A DNA stretch of 64,000 nt. Source: Bacillus glycinifermentans (GTDB taxonomy: Bacteria; Bacillota; Bacilli; Bacillales; Bacillaceae). Of this stretch, positions 26,558 to 34,110 are shown in pieces. A program made the translations under genes and the position numbers. Each line of letters opens with the position of its first letter. The first letter of the stretch is position 1. The stretch lies in assembly GCF_001042475.2 (NCBI RefSeq), contig NZ_LECW02000045.1:558001-622000 (forward strand). The letters are read 5' to 3'. Below the pieces are notes generated by a model. It had not been told where the DNA came from and did not search any database. It worked only from the letters and a program-made list of their open reading frames with translations.

Positions 26558-26588
26558 GGCTGCTGGCTTTATGCCGGCAGCCCTTTTC
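26558..26588 (+). terminator. Weak internal terminator or attenuator before tuaE
   Basis: GGCTGC-t-GGC, ttta(t) loop, GCC-g-GCAGCC followed by CTTTTCCT. The stem is strong but the T tract is interrupted, so partial read-through is expected. It would lower expression of tuaEFGH relative to tuaABCD. Confidence 0.55.
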
Positions 26589-26615
26589 CTAGCAGAAGCG
26601 GAAGGAGGGGGACCA

Positions 26616-28073
26616 ATGAGTTTGAAACGTTCGGCGGTCAATGTGCTGATTTGGCTCGCAGCTTTGACCGCAGGCTTAGCTTTCACTCATCTTTTGGCTC
26701 AAACAAGCTCAAAAAAAATACTGTGTTTCTTTCTGTTATTGATCGCATCGGCCGTGATTCTGCTGCTCAAGCCTTATCTGTCATACGAGCAGCTGATGAT
26801 GCCCGTCATTTATCTTCTCATTGCGGCGACCTTTGCCAATAATGCTTTTTTTTCGATCAAGCTCGGGTTTTTCAGCCTGTTTCCGTACAGGATTCTCTTG
26901 ATCGCCGCAGCTGTCTGGCTGATTTGGGAAATGATGAACAGTCAAGATCCCATTGAACGTTGGAACCGCGTTCAAGTGAAGGGCATCCTTGCTTTTTTTG
27001 CTTTTTGGTTTTGTTATGGAATGATTTCGCTGCTTTGGGTCAAGTCTGTTACAGACGGATTAAAATATTTATCATTGCTTGGGATGGGAATGTTTTTCGT
27101 TTTTCTGATCGTGATGTATTTTCAGAAGCTCGAACGGCTGCTCGCGTTTTATTACATATGGATGGTGATGACGGTCTTTTTGATGATCATCGGATTGTAT
27201 AACCATTTTACGCTGCACCATTTGCCAAGCTCGACGCTGTACAACGGGCCGCAGTATAAACAGCATTATCCGACATCTGTGTTTTTCAACCAAAACGATT
27301 TTGCGACGTTTTTGTCAATCAGCTTTTTCTTCTACGCCGCTTTTTTTAAAAATGTGAAAAACAGCTATTTGAAAATAGCAGGTTTGGTCCTTGCGTGCTG
27401 CTCCGTGTATTTGATTTTTTTAACAGGCTCAAGGGCAAGCATTTTAGGGGTGATCGCGGGTCTTCTTCTTTACGCGTTCATTTTGCTGCCCCGTTTTTTG
27501 AAAAAGTGGGTCCTCGTTGCCGCGGTTTGCGGGTTTGCCGCTTTTGCCGTGCTTTTTGCAGGGAAAATTACAAATGTCGTGTATACATTATTTTTAGCCC
27601 CGCAAACCGCGCACGATTTCAGTGAGCCGCTTCCGTCAAACGTCGCCAGGGCGAATCTTTTGAAGAACGCAGGGCATTATGTGCTCGACACATACGGGTT
27701 CGGCGTCGGTGTCGGAAACGTTCCTTATTATTTAGAACACCATGCAATTTTTGATACTGATCAAGTGGTTGAGGTGCATAACTGGCTTGTCGAAATCATG
27801 GCGAATTTCGGGGTGATCATGATGCTCGGCTATGTAACGATGTACGGGTATCTCATGCTGTTATTGTATCGATTCTATAAAAGCAGGCTGACAAGCCGGT
27901 ACAAACTTCTTTTGGAAGGGCTGCTCGCCGCCCTTATCAGCTTTCTCGTTTCAAGCATAAGCCCAAGTTCGATGTCAAATTTGTATTTCCATTGGGTGTT
28001 TCTTGCCCTGGTCATTGCCACCGTCAACACGCTTAGAATTAAAGGGACAGATGAAACCGAGCGTTTCAGATAA
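26616..28073 (+). CDS. tuaE: TuaE, teichuronic acid polymerase (Wzy/O-antigen ligase-like)
   Basis: Polytopic membrane protein of 485 residues, about 11 membrane segments, with an extended outer loop near residues 300-390, as in Wzy_C/O-antigen-ligase proteins. It should link repeat units on the outer face. Characteristic stretches include FFNQNDFATFLS, LTGSRASILGVIAGL and EVHNWLVEIMANFGVIM. ATG 26616 has AAGGAGGGG upstream; the open frame back to 26571 lies in the hairpin and is not used. Length agrees with B. subtilis TuaE (about 488). Confidence 0.9.
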   Translation: MSLKRSAVNVLIWLAALTAGLAFTHLLAQTSSKKILCFFLLLIASAVILLLKPYLSYEQLMMPVIYLLIAATFANNAFFSIKLGFFSLFPYRILLIAAAVWLIWEMMNSQDPIERWNRVQVKGILAFFAFWFCYGMISLLWVKSVTDGLKYLSLLGMGMFFVFLIVMYFQKLERLLAFYYIWMVMTVFLMIIGLYNHFTLHHLPSSTLYNGPQYKQHYPTSVFFNQNDFATFLSISFFFYAAFFKNVKNSYLKIAGLVLACCSVYLIFLTGSRASILGVIAGLLLYAFILLPRFLKKWVLVAAVCGFAAFAVLFAGKITNVVYTLFLAPQTAHDFSEPLPSNVARANLLKNAGHYVLDTYGFGVGVGNVPYYLEHHAIFDTDQVVEVHNWLVEIMANFGVIMMLGYVTMYGYLMLLLYRFYKSRLTSRYKLLLEGLLAALISFLVSSISPSSMSNLYFHWVFLALVIATVNTLRIKGTDETERFR

Positions 28074-28100
28074 GAATTTTAATAATAGGGAGAAATTCGT

Positions 28101-28778
28101 GTGAAACATTTAATGAAACGTATTGCAGGCAGAATCAAAAAGTATATCGTGCCGATTGTCGCGCTTCCGCTTGTTCTGGGGCTGTTTGGGTATTTTATGC
28201 CGAAAGGCGCCGCTGCGCCGGCTGACTATACGGCAAGCGTCACCATATCGACGGGGAATTACGGAGAATCGCTTTACAACAATGCAAAAGAGGTTCCTCT
28301 ATTGCTGAAAAATGATCCGTTTTTAAAAGAGGTTTTTCCCGATTTGGACGAAGAGGAGCTTGCAAGTATCAAGGAGGAGCTGGTGATCGACATCAGATCG
28401 GATTCGCTTTTTAATCTAAGCTATACAGGACCTGACAAAGAACAAACATTGAATGTTTTGGAAAAAATCAAAGATGCTTATAAGAAGGAAGATAAAAAGC
28501 TGTTTTTGAAAAGGGATCGAGTGATCGAAAAGAACATAAAAGCGCTTGAAGGCGAAACGGTCAGCGCTGATTCAAAAGTCGATAAACAGCGGTTTTTGTA
28601 TGAGCTGGAAACGAACAGGCTCGACTTGAAAGCGGCTGAAGAAATAGAGCCGTTAACCGCATTGGATAATGTGGCCGGCGGAATGTCTCCTAAAAAAAGA
28701 GCGGTACTGGGCGTTTTGATCGGTTTGGCGCTGTCGTTTTTTATCGTTGTTGTTCCGGAAGTTTTGAAAGAACGCTAA
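28101..28778 (+). CDS. tuaF: TuaF, Wzz-like membrane protein of teichuronic acid synthesis
   Basis: 225 residues with two membrane segments, one near residues 16-34 (YIVPIVALPLVLGLFGYFMP) and one near the C-terminus (RAVLGVLIGLALSFFIVVV), and a charged helical outer domain between them. This topology matches chain-length regulators (Wzz family). In B. subtilis TuaF is needed for teichuronic acid but its exact step is not known. Starts at GTG 28101 with GGGAGAAA 8 nt upstream. Confidence 0.85.
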   Translation: MKHLMKRIAGRIKKYIVPIVALPLVLGLFGYFMPKGAAAPADYTASVTISTGNYGESLYNNAKEVPLLLKNDPFLKEVFPDLDEEELASIKEELVIDIRSDSLFNLSYTGPDKEQTLNVLEKIKDAYKKEDKKLFLKRDRVIEKNIKALEGETVSADSKVDKQRFLYELETNRLDLKAAEEIEPLTALDNVAGGMSPKKRAVLGVLIGLALSFFIVVVPEVLKER

Positions 28779-28807
28779 ATTTTTGATTGGGGATGTGGAA
28801 CAGGACC

Positions 28808-29566
28808 ATGACGAGCCAAGAACCTTTAATTTCTGTCATTACACCTTCTTATAACGCGGAGGAATTTATCGAGACGACGATTCAGTCTGTCATCGGCCAG
28901 ACCTTTTCCGACTGGGAAATGATCATTGCGGATGATTGCTCAACAGACAGAACAAGAGACATGTTGAAACGCTATGAAGCAGAGGATGAGCGTATTCATG
29001 TCATCTATTTAAAGGAGAATCGTGGAGCGGCTGCAGCGCGCAATGCGGCGCTCAACAAGGCAAAAGGCCGCTTTGTAGCGTTTTTGGACAGCGACGATGT
29101 TTGGAAAAAAGAGAAGCTTGAAAAACAGCTCAACTTTATGAGGAAGCATCAGCATGCCTTCACATTTACGGCCTACGAGCTGATCAACCAAAACGGCGGG
29201 GCGCTTCATAAAACGATCGAAGCGCCCGAAAGCCTCACATATGATGACGTGCTGAAAAATACGATCATCGGCTGTCTGACGGTCATGCTTGACAGAGAAC
29301 AAACAGGCGACATTCAAATGCCGGATATCAGGACCCGGCAGGATTTAGCGACATGGCTGTCCATTTTGAAAAGAGGCTTTAAAGCATACGGGCTGAACGA
29401 GCCTTTGGCAGAATACCGGCTCGTCGAAACGTCGATTTCGAGAAACAAGTGGAAGGCGGCTCAGAAAACCTGGTATGTATACAGGGAAATCGAGCGTCTG
29501 CATTTGATCAAGGCGACATGGTGCTTCGTCCATTATGCAAAAAATGCGGTAAAGAAAAGATTATAG
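28808..29566 (+). CDS. tuaG: TuaG, GT2 glycosyltransferase
   Basis: Inverting GT-A enzyme with ISVITPSYNAEEFIETTIQSV, MIIADDCSTDRT, NRGAAAARNAAL and the metal motif DSDD (FLDSDDVWKKEK). The ATG at 28808 gives 252 residues, the length I recall for B. subtilis TuaG. Its ribosome site is weak (GGAACAGGA close by); TTG 28787 and ATG 28793 in the same frame are alternatives without better sites. It should add one of the sugars of the teichuronic acid repeat at the cytoplasmic face. Confidence 0.9.
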   Translation: MTSQEPLISVITPSYNAEEFIETTIQSVIGQTFSDWEMIIADDCSTDRTRDMLKRYEAEDERIHVIYLKENRGAAAARNAALNKAKGRFVAFLDSDDVWKKEKLEKQLNFMRKHQHAFTFTAYELINQNGGALHKTIEAPESLTYDDVLKNTIIGCLTVMLDREQTGDIQMPDIRTRQDLATWLSILKRGFKAYGLNEPLAEYRLVETSISRNKWKAAQKTWYVYREIERLHLIKATWCFVHYAKNAVKKRL

Positions 29567-29584
29567 CGCGGGAAGTGATGGAAC

Positions 29585-30763
29585 GTGGGAGAGAAAAAAG
29601 CGATACACGTCGTCGTGGCGACGGGTGAATGGGGACAAGATCAATTAAGGTACAGAAGGCACCGCCTCGCTGAATTTCTGGCGGAGCAAAAAAATACGCG
29701 GGAAGTCATCTGGGTATGCCCGGCCGAAGAAGCGCCTTCAGAGGCGTTTACAAGGCTTCACAACGGCATTATACAATTTGCGGTAAAGGACTTTTTGAAA
29801 AAGAAAATGTTCAGGTTCGCCCGCTACCGTGACGTCTTTTACCAAAAGAAACTGACGCCATTGCTTGAGCGTTTAAAAGCGGCGGAAGGCGAGAACGTGT
29901 ATTTATGGTACACCTTCCCCGGTTTTCCGCTTTTGGCGGCGCTTTATGACTGGGATCGAGTCATCTATGATTGCAGCGACCTTTGGGCGGCTCCGATCAG
30001 CGGAAAACAAAACCTCGCATCGGCTTTCAGGCAAAAGGTTATTTTTGAGGCTGAAAGCAGAATTATCAAAGCGGCAAATACGATTTTTTGCACTTCAGAA
30101 TATTTGTGCCAAAATGTGAAAAACCGGCTGAACGGAGAGGACAAGCCGGTTTTTACAGTGGAAAACGGAGTCGAATACGATTTCTTCGCAGCGAATGACA
30201 AAAGGGCGGACGTACTTGGCGAAAGGCAAGGCACCGTTTTAGGCTTTATCGGCGGAATTAAACCTAAGCTCGACTTTAAGCTGATCAAAAAAGCGGCGAG
30301 AGCAAAGCAAGACTGGACATTTTTATTTGTCGGCCCTGACGGAACGAATGGTGACCCGGATTTTAAAGACATGCTTGAAGAGGACAATGTTATCTGGACA
30401 GGCCCGGCAGCACCTGCAGACGTCCCCGCCTATATGAATGTCGTCGATATCGGGATCATGCCTTATAAGCCTTCTCCGTATAACAATGCCGTTTTTCCTT
30501 TAAAGCTGTTTGAATTTTTGGCTGCGGGAAAGCCTGTCGCAGGCATGAACCTGCCTTCAACGGCAAAGGTGGAGAAGGAGAATGTATACCGGCATATGAC
30601 GGGAAGCGATTCCGGCGCATTTATCGCTCTCTGTGAAGAGCTCGAGCGTTCGCATGATGACCCCTCGTCTGTGGAAAACCGCAAGAAAACAGCGCGCGAA
30701 AAGGATTGGCGCCAGCTGTTTTTCATCATGCTTGGAAAACTGAACTTGAATAAAGATGCATAA
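29585..30763 (+). CDS. tuaH: TuaH, glycosyltransferase of teichuronic acid synthesis
   Basis: GT-B (group 1-like) glycosyltransferase of 392 residues: N-terminal VVVATGEWGQDQLRYRRHRLAEFLA, central YDCSDLWAAP and FCTSEYLCQNVKNRL, donor-site LGFIGGIKPKLDFKLI, and PYKPSPYNNAVFPLKLFEFLAAGKPVAG near the C-terminus. The GTG at 29585 follows GGAAGTGATGG; a nearby ATG (29578) is in another frame. Last gene of the tua operon; no strong terminator separates it from the tagO promoter. Confidence 0.9.
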   Translation: MGEKKAIHVVVATGEWGQDQLRYRRHRLAEFLAEQKNTREVIWVCPAEEAPSEAFTRLHNGIIQFAVKDFLKKKMFRFARYRDVFYQKKLTPLLERLKAAEGENVYLWYTFPGFPLLAALYDWDRVIYDCSDLWAAPISGKQNLASAFRQKVIFEAESRIIKAANTIFCTSEYLCQNVKNRLNGEDKPVFTVENGVEYDFFAANDKRADVLGERQGTVLGFIGGIKPKLDFKLIKKAARAKQDWTFLFVGPDGTNGDPDFKDMLEEDNVIWTGPAAPADVPAYMNVVDIGIMPYKPSPYNNAVFPLKLFEFLAAGKPVAGMNLPSTAKVEKENVYRHMTGSDSGAFIALCEELERSHDDPSSVENRKKTAREKDWRQLFFIMLGKLNLNKDA

Positions 30764-30808
30764 GTTTACAGCGGATGATAATTTATGATGTTTCTTTTGG
30801 CTTGTGCT

Positions 30809-30837
30809 TGTTATAATAAATAATGAAATTGTATAAT
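30809..30837 (+). promoter_or_regulatory. Candidate promoters for tagO
   Basis: An extended -10, TGT-TATAAT (TATAAT at 30812-30817), and a second perfect TATAAT at 30832-30837. Neither has a good -35. Either would give tagO expression independent of the phosphate-regulated tua operon. Confidence 0.5.
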
Positions 30838-30845
30838 GGAGGAGT

Positions 30846-30890
30846 ATGTCCAACTTTAATAACGATATAAACTATCCAGACTTCATTTAA
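30846..30890 (+). CDS. Possible 14-residue leader peptide upstream of tagO
   Basis: ATG at 30846 preceded by GGAGGAG (30838-30844) opens a 14-codon frame (MSNFNNDINYPDFI) that ends at TAA 30888-30890, 15 nt before the tagO ATG. The ribosome site is strong but close to the ATG (1-3 nt). It could be a translated leader or chance; there is no homology I recognise. Confidence 0.25.
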   Translation: MSNFNNDINYPDFI

Positions 30891-30905
30891 AAAGGAGACT
30901 TCCTT

Positions 30906-31970
30906 ATGTCTTATGAACGCACGGTTTTTGCGTTTTTTGTCTCTCTGCTTGTTGTATTAATCATTACTCCGCTTGTAAAACGCATAGCAATCAAATCCGG
31001 GATCGTCGATCGTCCGGATAATCGAAAAATACACGAAAAAGTCATGCCAAGAATGGGCGGTTTAGCCATATTTATAGGAGTCTTGACCGGCTCTGTGGCC
31101 GGCGGACTTTACGAAAACAGAATTACGGCTATCACGCTCGGCGCTTTTATGATTGTCATTTTAGGAATTATAGATGATAAATATAATTTAAGTGCGAAAG
31201 TCAAATTCATCGTTCAAATATTAGTCGCGTGCCTGATCGTCAGTACGGGGCTGAAAATGGAGTTTTTATCGATTCCGTTTTGGGACGTCCGCTTCGATTT
31301 GGGCTGGCTCTCATTCCCGTTGACGATTTTGTGGATCGTTGGAATCACCAATGCGATCAATTTAATTGACGGGTTGGACGGATTGGCGGCCGGGATATCC
31401 GTGATCGGCCTTTCGACGATTGCCGTCATGGCTTTTTCAGCCGACAAAATTTTGATTTTCTCATTATCGTTAGTCGTCATCGGCAGCACGCTCGGCTTTC
31501 TCTTCTATAATTTCCACCCGGCGAAAATTTTTATGGGAGACACGGGATCGCTCTTTCTCGGCTATGTAATTTCAGTCCTGTCGCTGTTGGGGCTGTACAA
31601 AAGTGTAACGCTTTTCAGCGTCGGAGTCCCGATCATCATTCTAGGCGTACCGATATTTGACACGACGTTTGCGATCATCAGAAGGATTTTGAACAAACAG
31701 CCGATTTCGGCTCCTGATAAGTCGCATATCCATCACAGGCTGATGGCGTTCGGTCTGTCCCACAGAAAGGCCGTCATCGTCATTTATCTAATTGGCATCA
31801 TCTTCAGCCTCTGCGCCATTATCCTGAAAACGGCGACTCTTTGGATGTCAATCATCATCATCTTCGGCCTGATCTTGTTCATGCAGATCATCGCAGAGGT
31901 TACCGGACTCGTGAATGAAAAATACAAACCGTTCACGAAGTTTTACAGGCGGATGGTGAAGAGGAATTGA
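30906..31970 (+). CDS. tagO: TagO, UDP-GlcNAc:undecaprenyl-phosphate GlcNAc-1-phosphate transferase
   Basis: First enzyme of wall teichoic acid (and probably teichuronic acid) synthesis. Polytopic MraY/WecA-family protein of 354 residues with about 10-11 membrane segments. Family motifs: DRPDNRKIHEKVMPRMGG, the metal-binding DDK (IIDDKYNLS), NLIDGLDGLAAG, FMGDTGSLFLGY and the HIHHRL loop. AAAAGGAG lies before ATG 30906. It is placed between the tua operon and a downstream terminator, as in B. subtilis. Confidence 0.95.
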   Translation: MSYERTVFAFFVSLLVVLIITPLVKRIAIKSGIVDRPDNRKIHEKVMPRMGGLAIFIGVLTGSVAGGLYENRITAITLGAFMIVILGIIDDKYNLSAKVKFIVQILVACLIVSTGLKMEFLSIPFWDVRFDLGWLSFPLTILWIVGITNAINLIDGLDGLAAGISVIGLSTIAVMAFSADKILIFSLSLVVIGSTLGFLFYNFHPAKIFMGDTGSLFLGYVISVLSLLGLYKSVTLFSVGVPIIILGVPIFDTTFAIIRRILNKQPISAPDKSHIHHRLMAFGLSHRKAVIVIYLIGIIFSLCAIILKTATLWMSIIIIFGLILFMQIIAEVTGLVNEKYKPFTKFYRRMVKRN

Positions 31971-31980
31971 TTTGTAATGC

Positions 31981-32016
31981 AAAACCCTGATTTCTTATTG
32001 AGAGATCAGGGTTTTT
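31981..32016 (+). terminator. Terminator of tagO
   Basis: AAAACCCTGAT, 13-nt loop, ATCAGGGTTTTT and a short T tract. Confidence 0.85.
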
Positions 32017-32050
32017 GTGTGTGGAAAATGATCCTTGCCACTCAAAATAC

Positions 32051-32078
32051 TTTAAAAAATACTAGGTTTACCGATATA
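32051..32078 (+). promoter_or_regulatory. Orphan sigma-D-like promoter facing tagV
   Basis: ACCGATAT (32070-32077) matches the sigma-D -10 GCCGATAT at 7 of 8 positions. TAAA lies 13 bp upstream (TTTA at 15). It points toward the convergent tagV terminator and has no sense gene downstream. It may be chance, a remnant, or the start of a short antisense RNA. Confidence 0.3.
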
Positions 32079-32101
32079 AGGGAAGACTCGAAGCGGGAAA
32101 G

Positions 32102-32141
32102 AAAAAACCTCTTGAAAATCGATAAGATTTTCAAGAGGTTT
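32102..32141 (-). terminator. Terminator of tagV
   Basis: Perfect 16-bp stem AAACCTCTTGAAAATC / GATTTTCAAGAGGTTT with a 5-nt loop. On the minus strand it is followed by a run of T. Confidence 0.93.
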
Positions 32142-32146
32142 ATTAA

Positions 32147-33238
32147 TTAATAAGAAGACGCGGACGTATCCGTAGAGCTGTCGGTGGAACTGTCCGTTCC
32201 GTCGGCAGTTGCGTCAGAGCTGTCAGACGATGTTCCGCTTGAGTCAGCGGTTGAACCCGGAAATAAATGATGGTTCAATTCATTCTGAACATTTGTCAGA
32301 TTTTGTTCGTCTGCTTCAAAGTAATATACCCCGGCGATATTCAGATCCTGTCCGGTAATGCTTAGCGTCTTGATGTCGTCGCCTTTAAAGCCGTTGTATA
32401 TTTCCTGAAGGGCCAAAGCTTGCGTAATTCTAAAGTTTGTTTTAATGTTTTTACTCGCTTTTTGGGCAATCGTATCGATTTTGGCGAGGTTTTGCGGCTT
32501 GGAAATTTGATCGAGGGCCGCTTTCAGAATTTGTTTTTGCCTGTCGTTTCTTCCAAAGTCCCCGCGCTTATCCTGCTTTCTCATTCTGGCGTAGGCCAGC
32601 GCTTGTTCGCCGTTTAAATGCATGTTTCCTTTTTTGAAATAAATTCTTTTCGTCTTGGAAACATCGCTTTTTTCGTCAAAATCAAACGGCACATCGACAT
32701 CGATGCCGCCGATTTCATCGATGACATCTTTGAATCCGTCAAAATCGACCGTTGCATAATAGTCAATCGGAATGCCTAAGAAATCTTCGACCGTTTCGAT
32801 TGTTTCTTCTTTTCCGCCTTTTCCATAGGCCGCATTGATCTTCGTTTTGGATCCGGTTGTGTCACCGGCCAGCTGAACCCTTGTATCTCTCGGGATGCTC
32901 AGCATTTTCATCGTTTTTTGTTTTGGGTCGAGCGTTACGACAATAAGGGAATCGGTGCGGCCGCGTTCCCCTTTGGTCGCATAATTTTCCACACCCATAA
33001 ACAAGATCGAGAACGGTTTTTTCTTGATGTCGACGACTTCATCGCGAAGCTTCGACTTCTCGCCCCGATCCAGTTGATCATAGGTGTCGTCAGCTGCAGA
33101 GATCGTGTTGTAAATCTTGTATATCCCCACTCCGCCAACCGCGAGAAGTGCGAGCAGCATAAGCAAAATAAACCGCTTGATCAGCTTCTTTTTCTTATTC
33201 TTCTTTTTGCGCACTTTCACTTTTACACGCTCAGCCAT
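32147..33238 (-). CDS. tagV: LytR-CpsA-Psr family wall teichoic acid ligase (TagV/YvhJ)
   Basis: Second LCP phosphotransferase in the window, partly redundant with TagU in anchoring wall polymers. Basic cytoplasmic tail (KVRKKKNKKKKLIKR), one membrane segment near residues 23-40, then an LCP domain with LFMGVENYATKGERGRTDSL, SIPRDTRVQLAG and ARMRKQDKRGDFGRNDRQ. The last 35 residues are a low-complexity Ser/Asp/Thr tail (GTSSDSSDATADGTDSS), probably an extended linker at the wall face. 363 residues; B. subtilis YvhJ is about 391. Initiator ATG follows AAAGGAGA on the minus strand. yvyE lies 14 nt upstream in the same direction. Confidence 0.92.
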   Translation of the reverse strand: MAERVKVKVRKKKNKKKKLIKRFILLMLLALLAVGGVGIYKIYNTISAADDTYDQLDRGEKSKLRDEVVDIKKKPFSILFMGVENYATKGERGRTDSLIVVTLDPKQKTMKMLSIPRDTRVQLAGDTTGSKTKINAAYGKGGKEETIETVEDFLGIPIDYYATVDFDGFKDVIDEIGGIDVDVPFDFDEKSDVSKTKRIYFKKGNMHLNGEQALAYARMRKQDKRGDFGRNDRQKQILKAALDQISKPQNLAKIDTIAQKASKNIKTNFRITQALALQEIYNGFKGDDIKTLSITGQDLNIAGVYYFEADEQNLTNVQNELNHHLFPGSTADSSGTSSDSSDATADGTDSSTDSSTDTSASSY

Positions 33239-33252
33239 ATATTTATTCTCCT

Positions 33253-33891
33253 TTAATGATGAAAAGCTTCCTCCAGATATATCTGAATGCCTTCTCTATT
33301 TTCGCTTTTGCCGTTTGTTAATTCGGTTATCCATTCTGTAAAAGCCTGCTTTTCGCTTTCTTTTACATACGTTTCAAATTCAACGTCGTCGGCATAGTGG
33401 ATATCCTTGATTTGATAAGGGGATTCGCGCAGCTCGTTTTCCAGCTTGCCGATCCATGTATAGCCCACTTTGGTATGCATCACGCGCATCAGTTTGCGTT
33501 CGATGACGCCGATATGGTTCAGCCCTTCTGATACGGATTTTCCGTAAGCGCGTATCAATCCTCCGGCGCCGAGCTTGATGCCGCCGAAATACCGTGTAAC
33601 AACGGCGCAAGTATCCTTCAAATTGCGTTTCTTTAATACTTCAAGCATCGGGACTCCCGCCGTTCCGCTCGGTTCTCCGTCATCGTTCGCCTTTTGAATT
33701 TGGTCGTTTTCCCCGATGACATAGGCGGAACAATTATGAGTGGCATTCCAATGCTGTTTTTTTATGTTATGAATAAAATCCTGTGCTTCTTTTTCAGTAC
33801 TGACACGGCTTAAATGACAAATGAACCGGGACTTCTCGATTACGATTTCATGGGTTCCTTCGCCGGAAACAGTGAGATAGCTTTGAAGCAT
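33253..33891 (-). CDS. yvyE: IMPACT/YigZ family protein (YvyE)
   Basis: Cytosolic protein of 212 residues. The N-terminal UPF0029/IMPACT domain has GTHEIVIEKSRFICHLSRV, HNCSAYVIG, DDGEPSGTAGVPML and RYFGGIKLGAGGLIRAYG; the C-terminus is a ferredoxin-like DUF1949-type domain. Its molecular role in Bacillus is unknown; eukaryotic IMPACT regulates Gcn2 and E. coli YigZ is structurally related. The ATG is preceded by AGGAGGT at 8 nt. Same position next to tagV and degS as in B. subtilis. Confidence 0.9.
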   Translation of the reverse strand: MLQSYLTVSGEGTHEIVIEKSRFICHLSRVSTEKEAQDFIHNIKKQHWNATHNCSAYVIGENDQIQKANDDGEPSGTAGVPMLEVLKKRNLKDTCAVVTRYFGGIKLGAGGLIRAYGKSVSEGLNHIGVIERKLMRVMHTKVGYTWIGKLENELRESPYQIKDIHYADDVEFETYVKESEKQAFTEWITELTNGKSENREGIQIYLEEAFHH

Positions 33892-33943
33892 GTCATTTTA
33901 CCTCCTGACAAGCCATGCGGATGTTCATAAAATACGAACAGAC

Positions 33944-33973
33944 TTAGAATTTTCACGCGCATTTTGTTATGAT
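33944..33973 (+). promoter_or_regulatory. Candidate promoter of degSU
   Basis: TTAGAA (33944), 18-bp spacer, TATGAT (33968-33973) preceded by TGT. The leader to degS is about 130 nt. Confidence 0.4.
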
Positions 33974-34110
33974 TAAAGAGATATGGAAGGGAGATCATAA
34001 TAGAACCAAAAAACAGAATACGCATTCTTTCATTATAATTCGACACGAATTTCAGTTCAATGAAATTTATGATAAAACTACATGACAATGCTGTTACGGA
34101 GGGAAAATGG

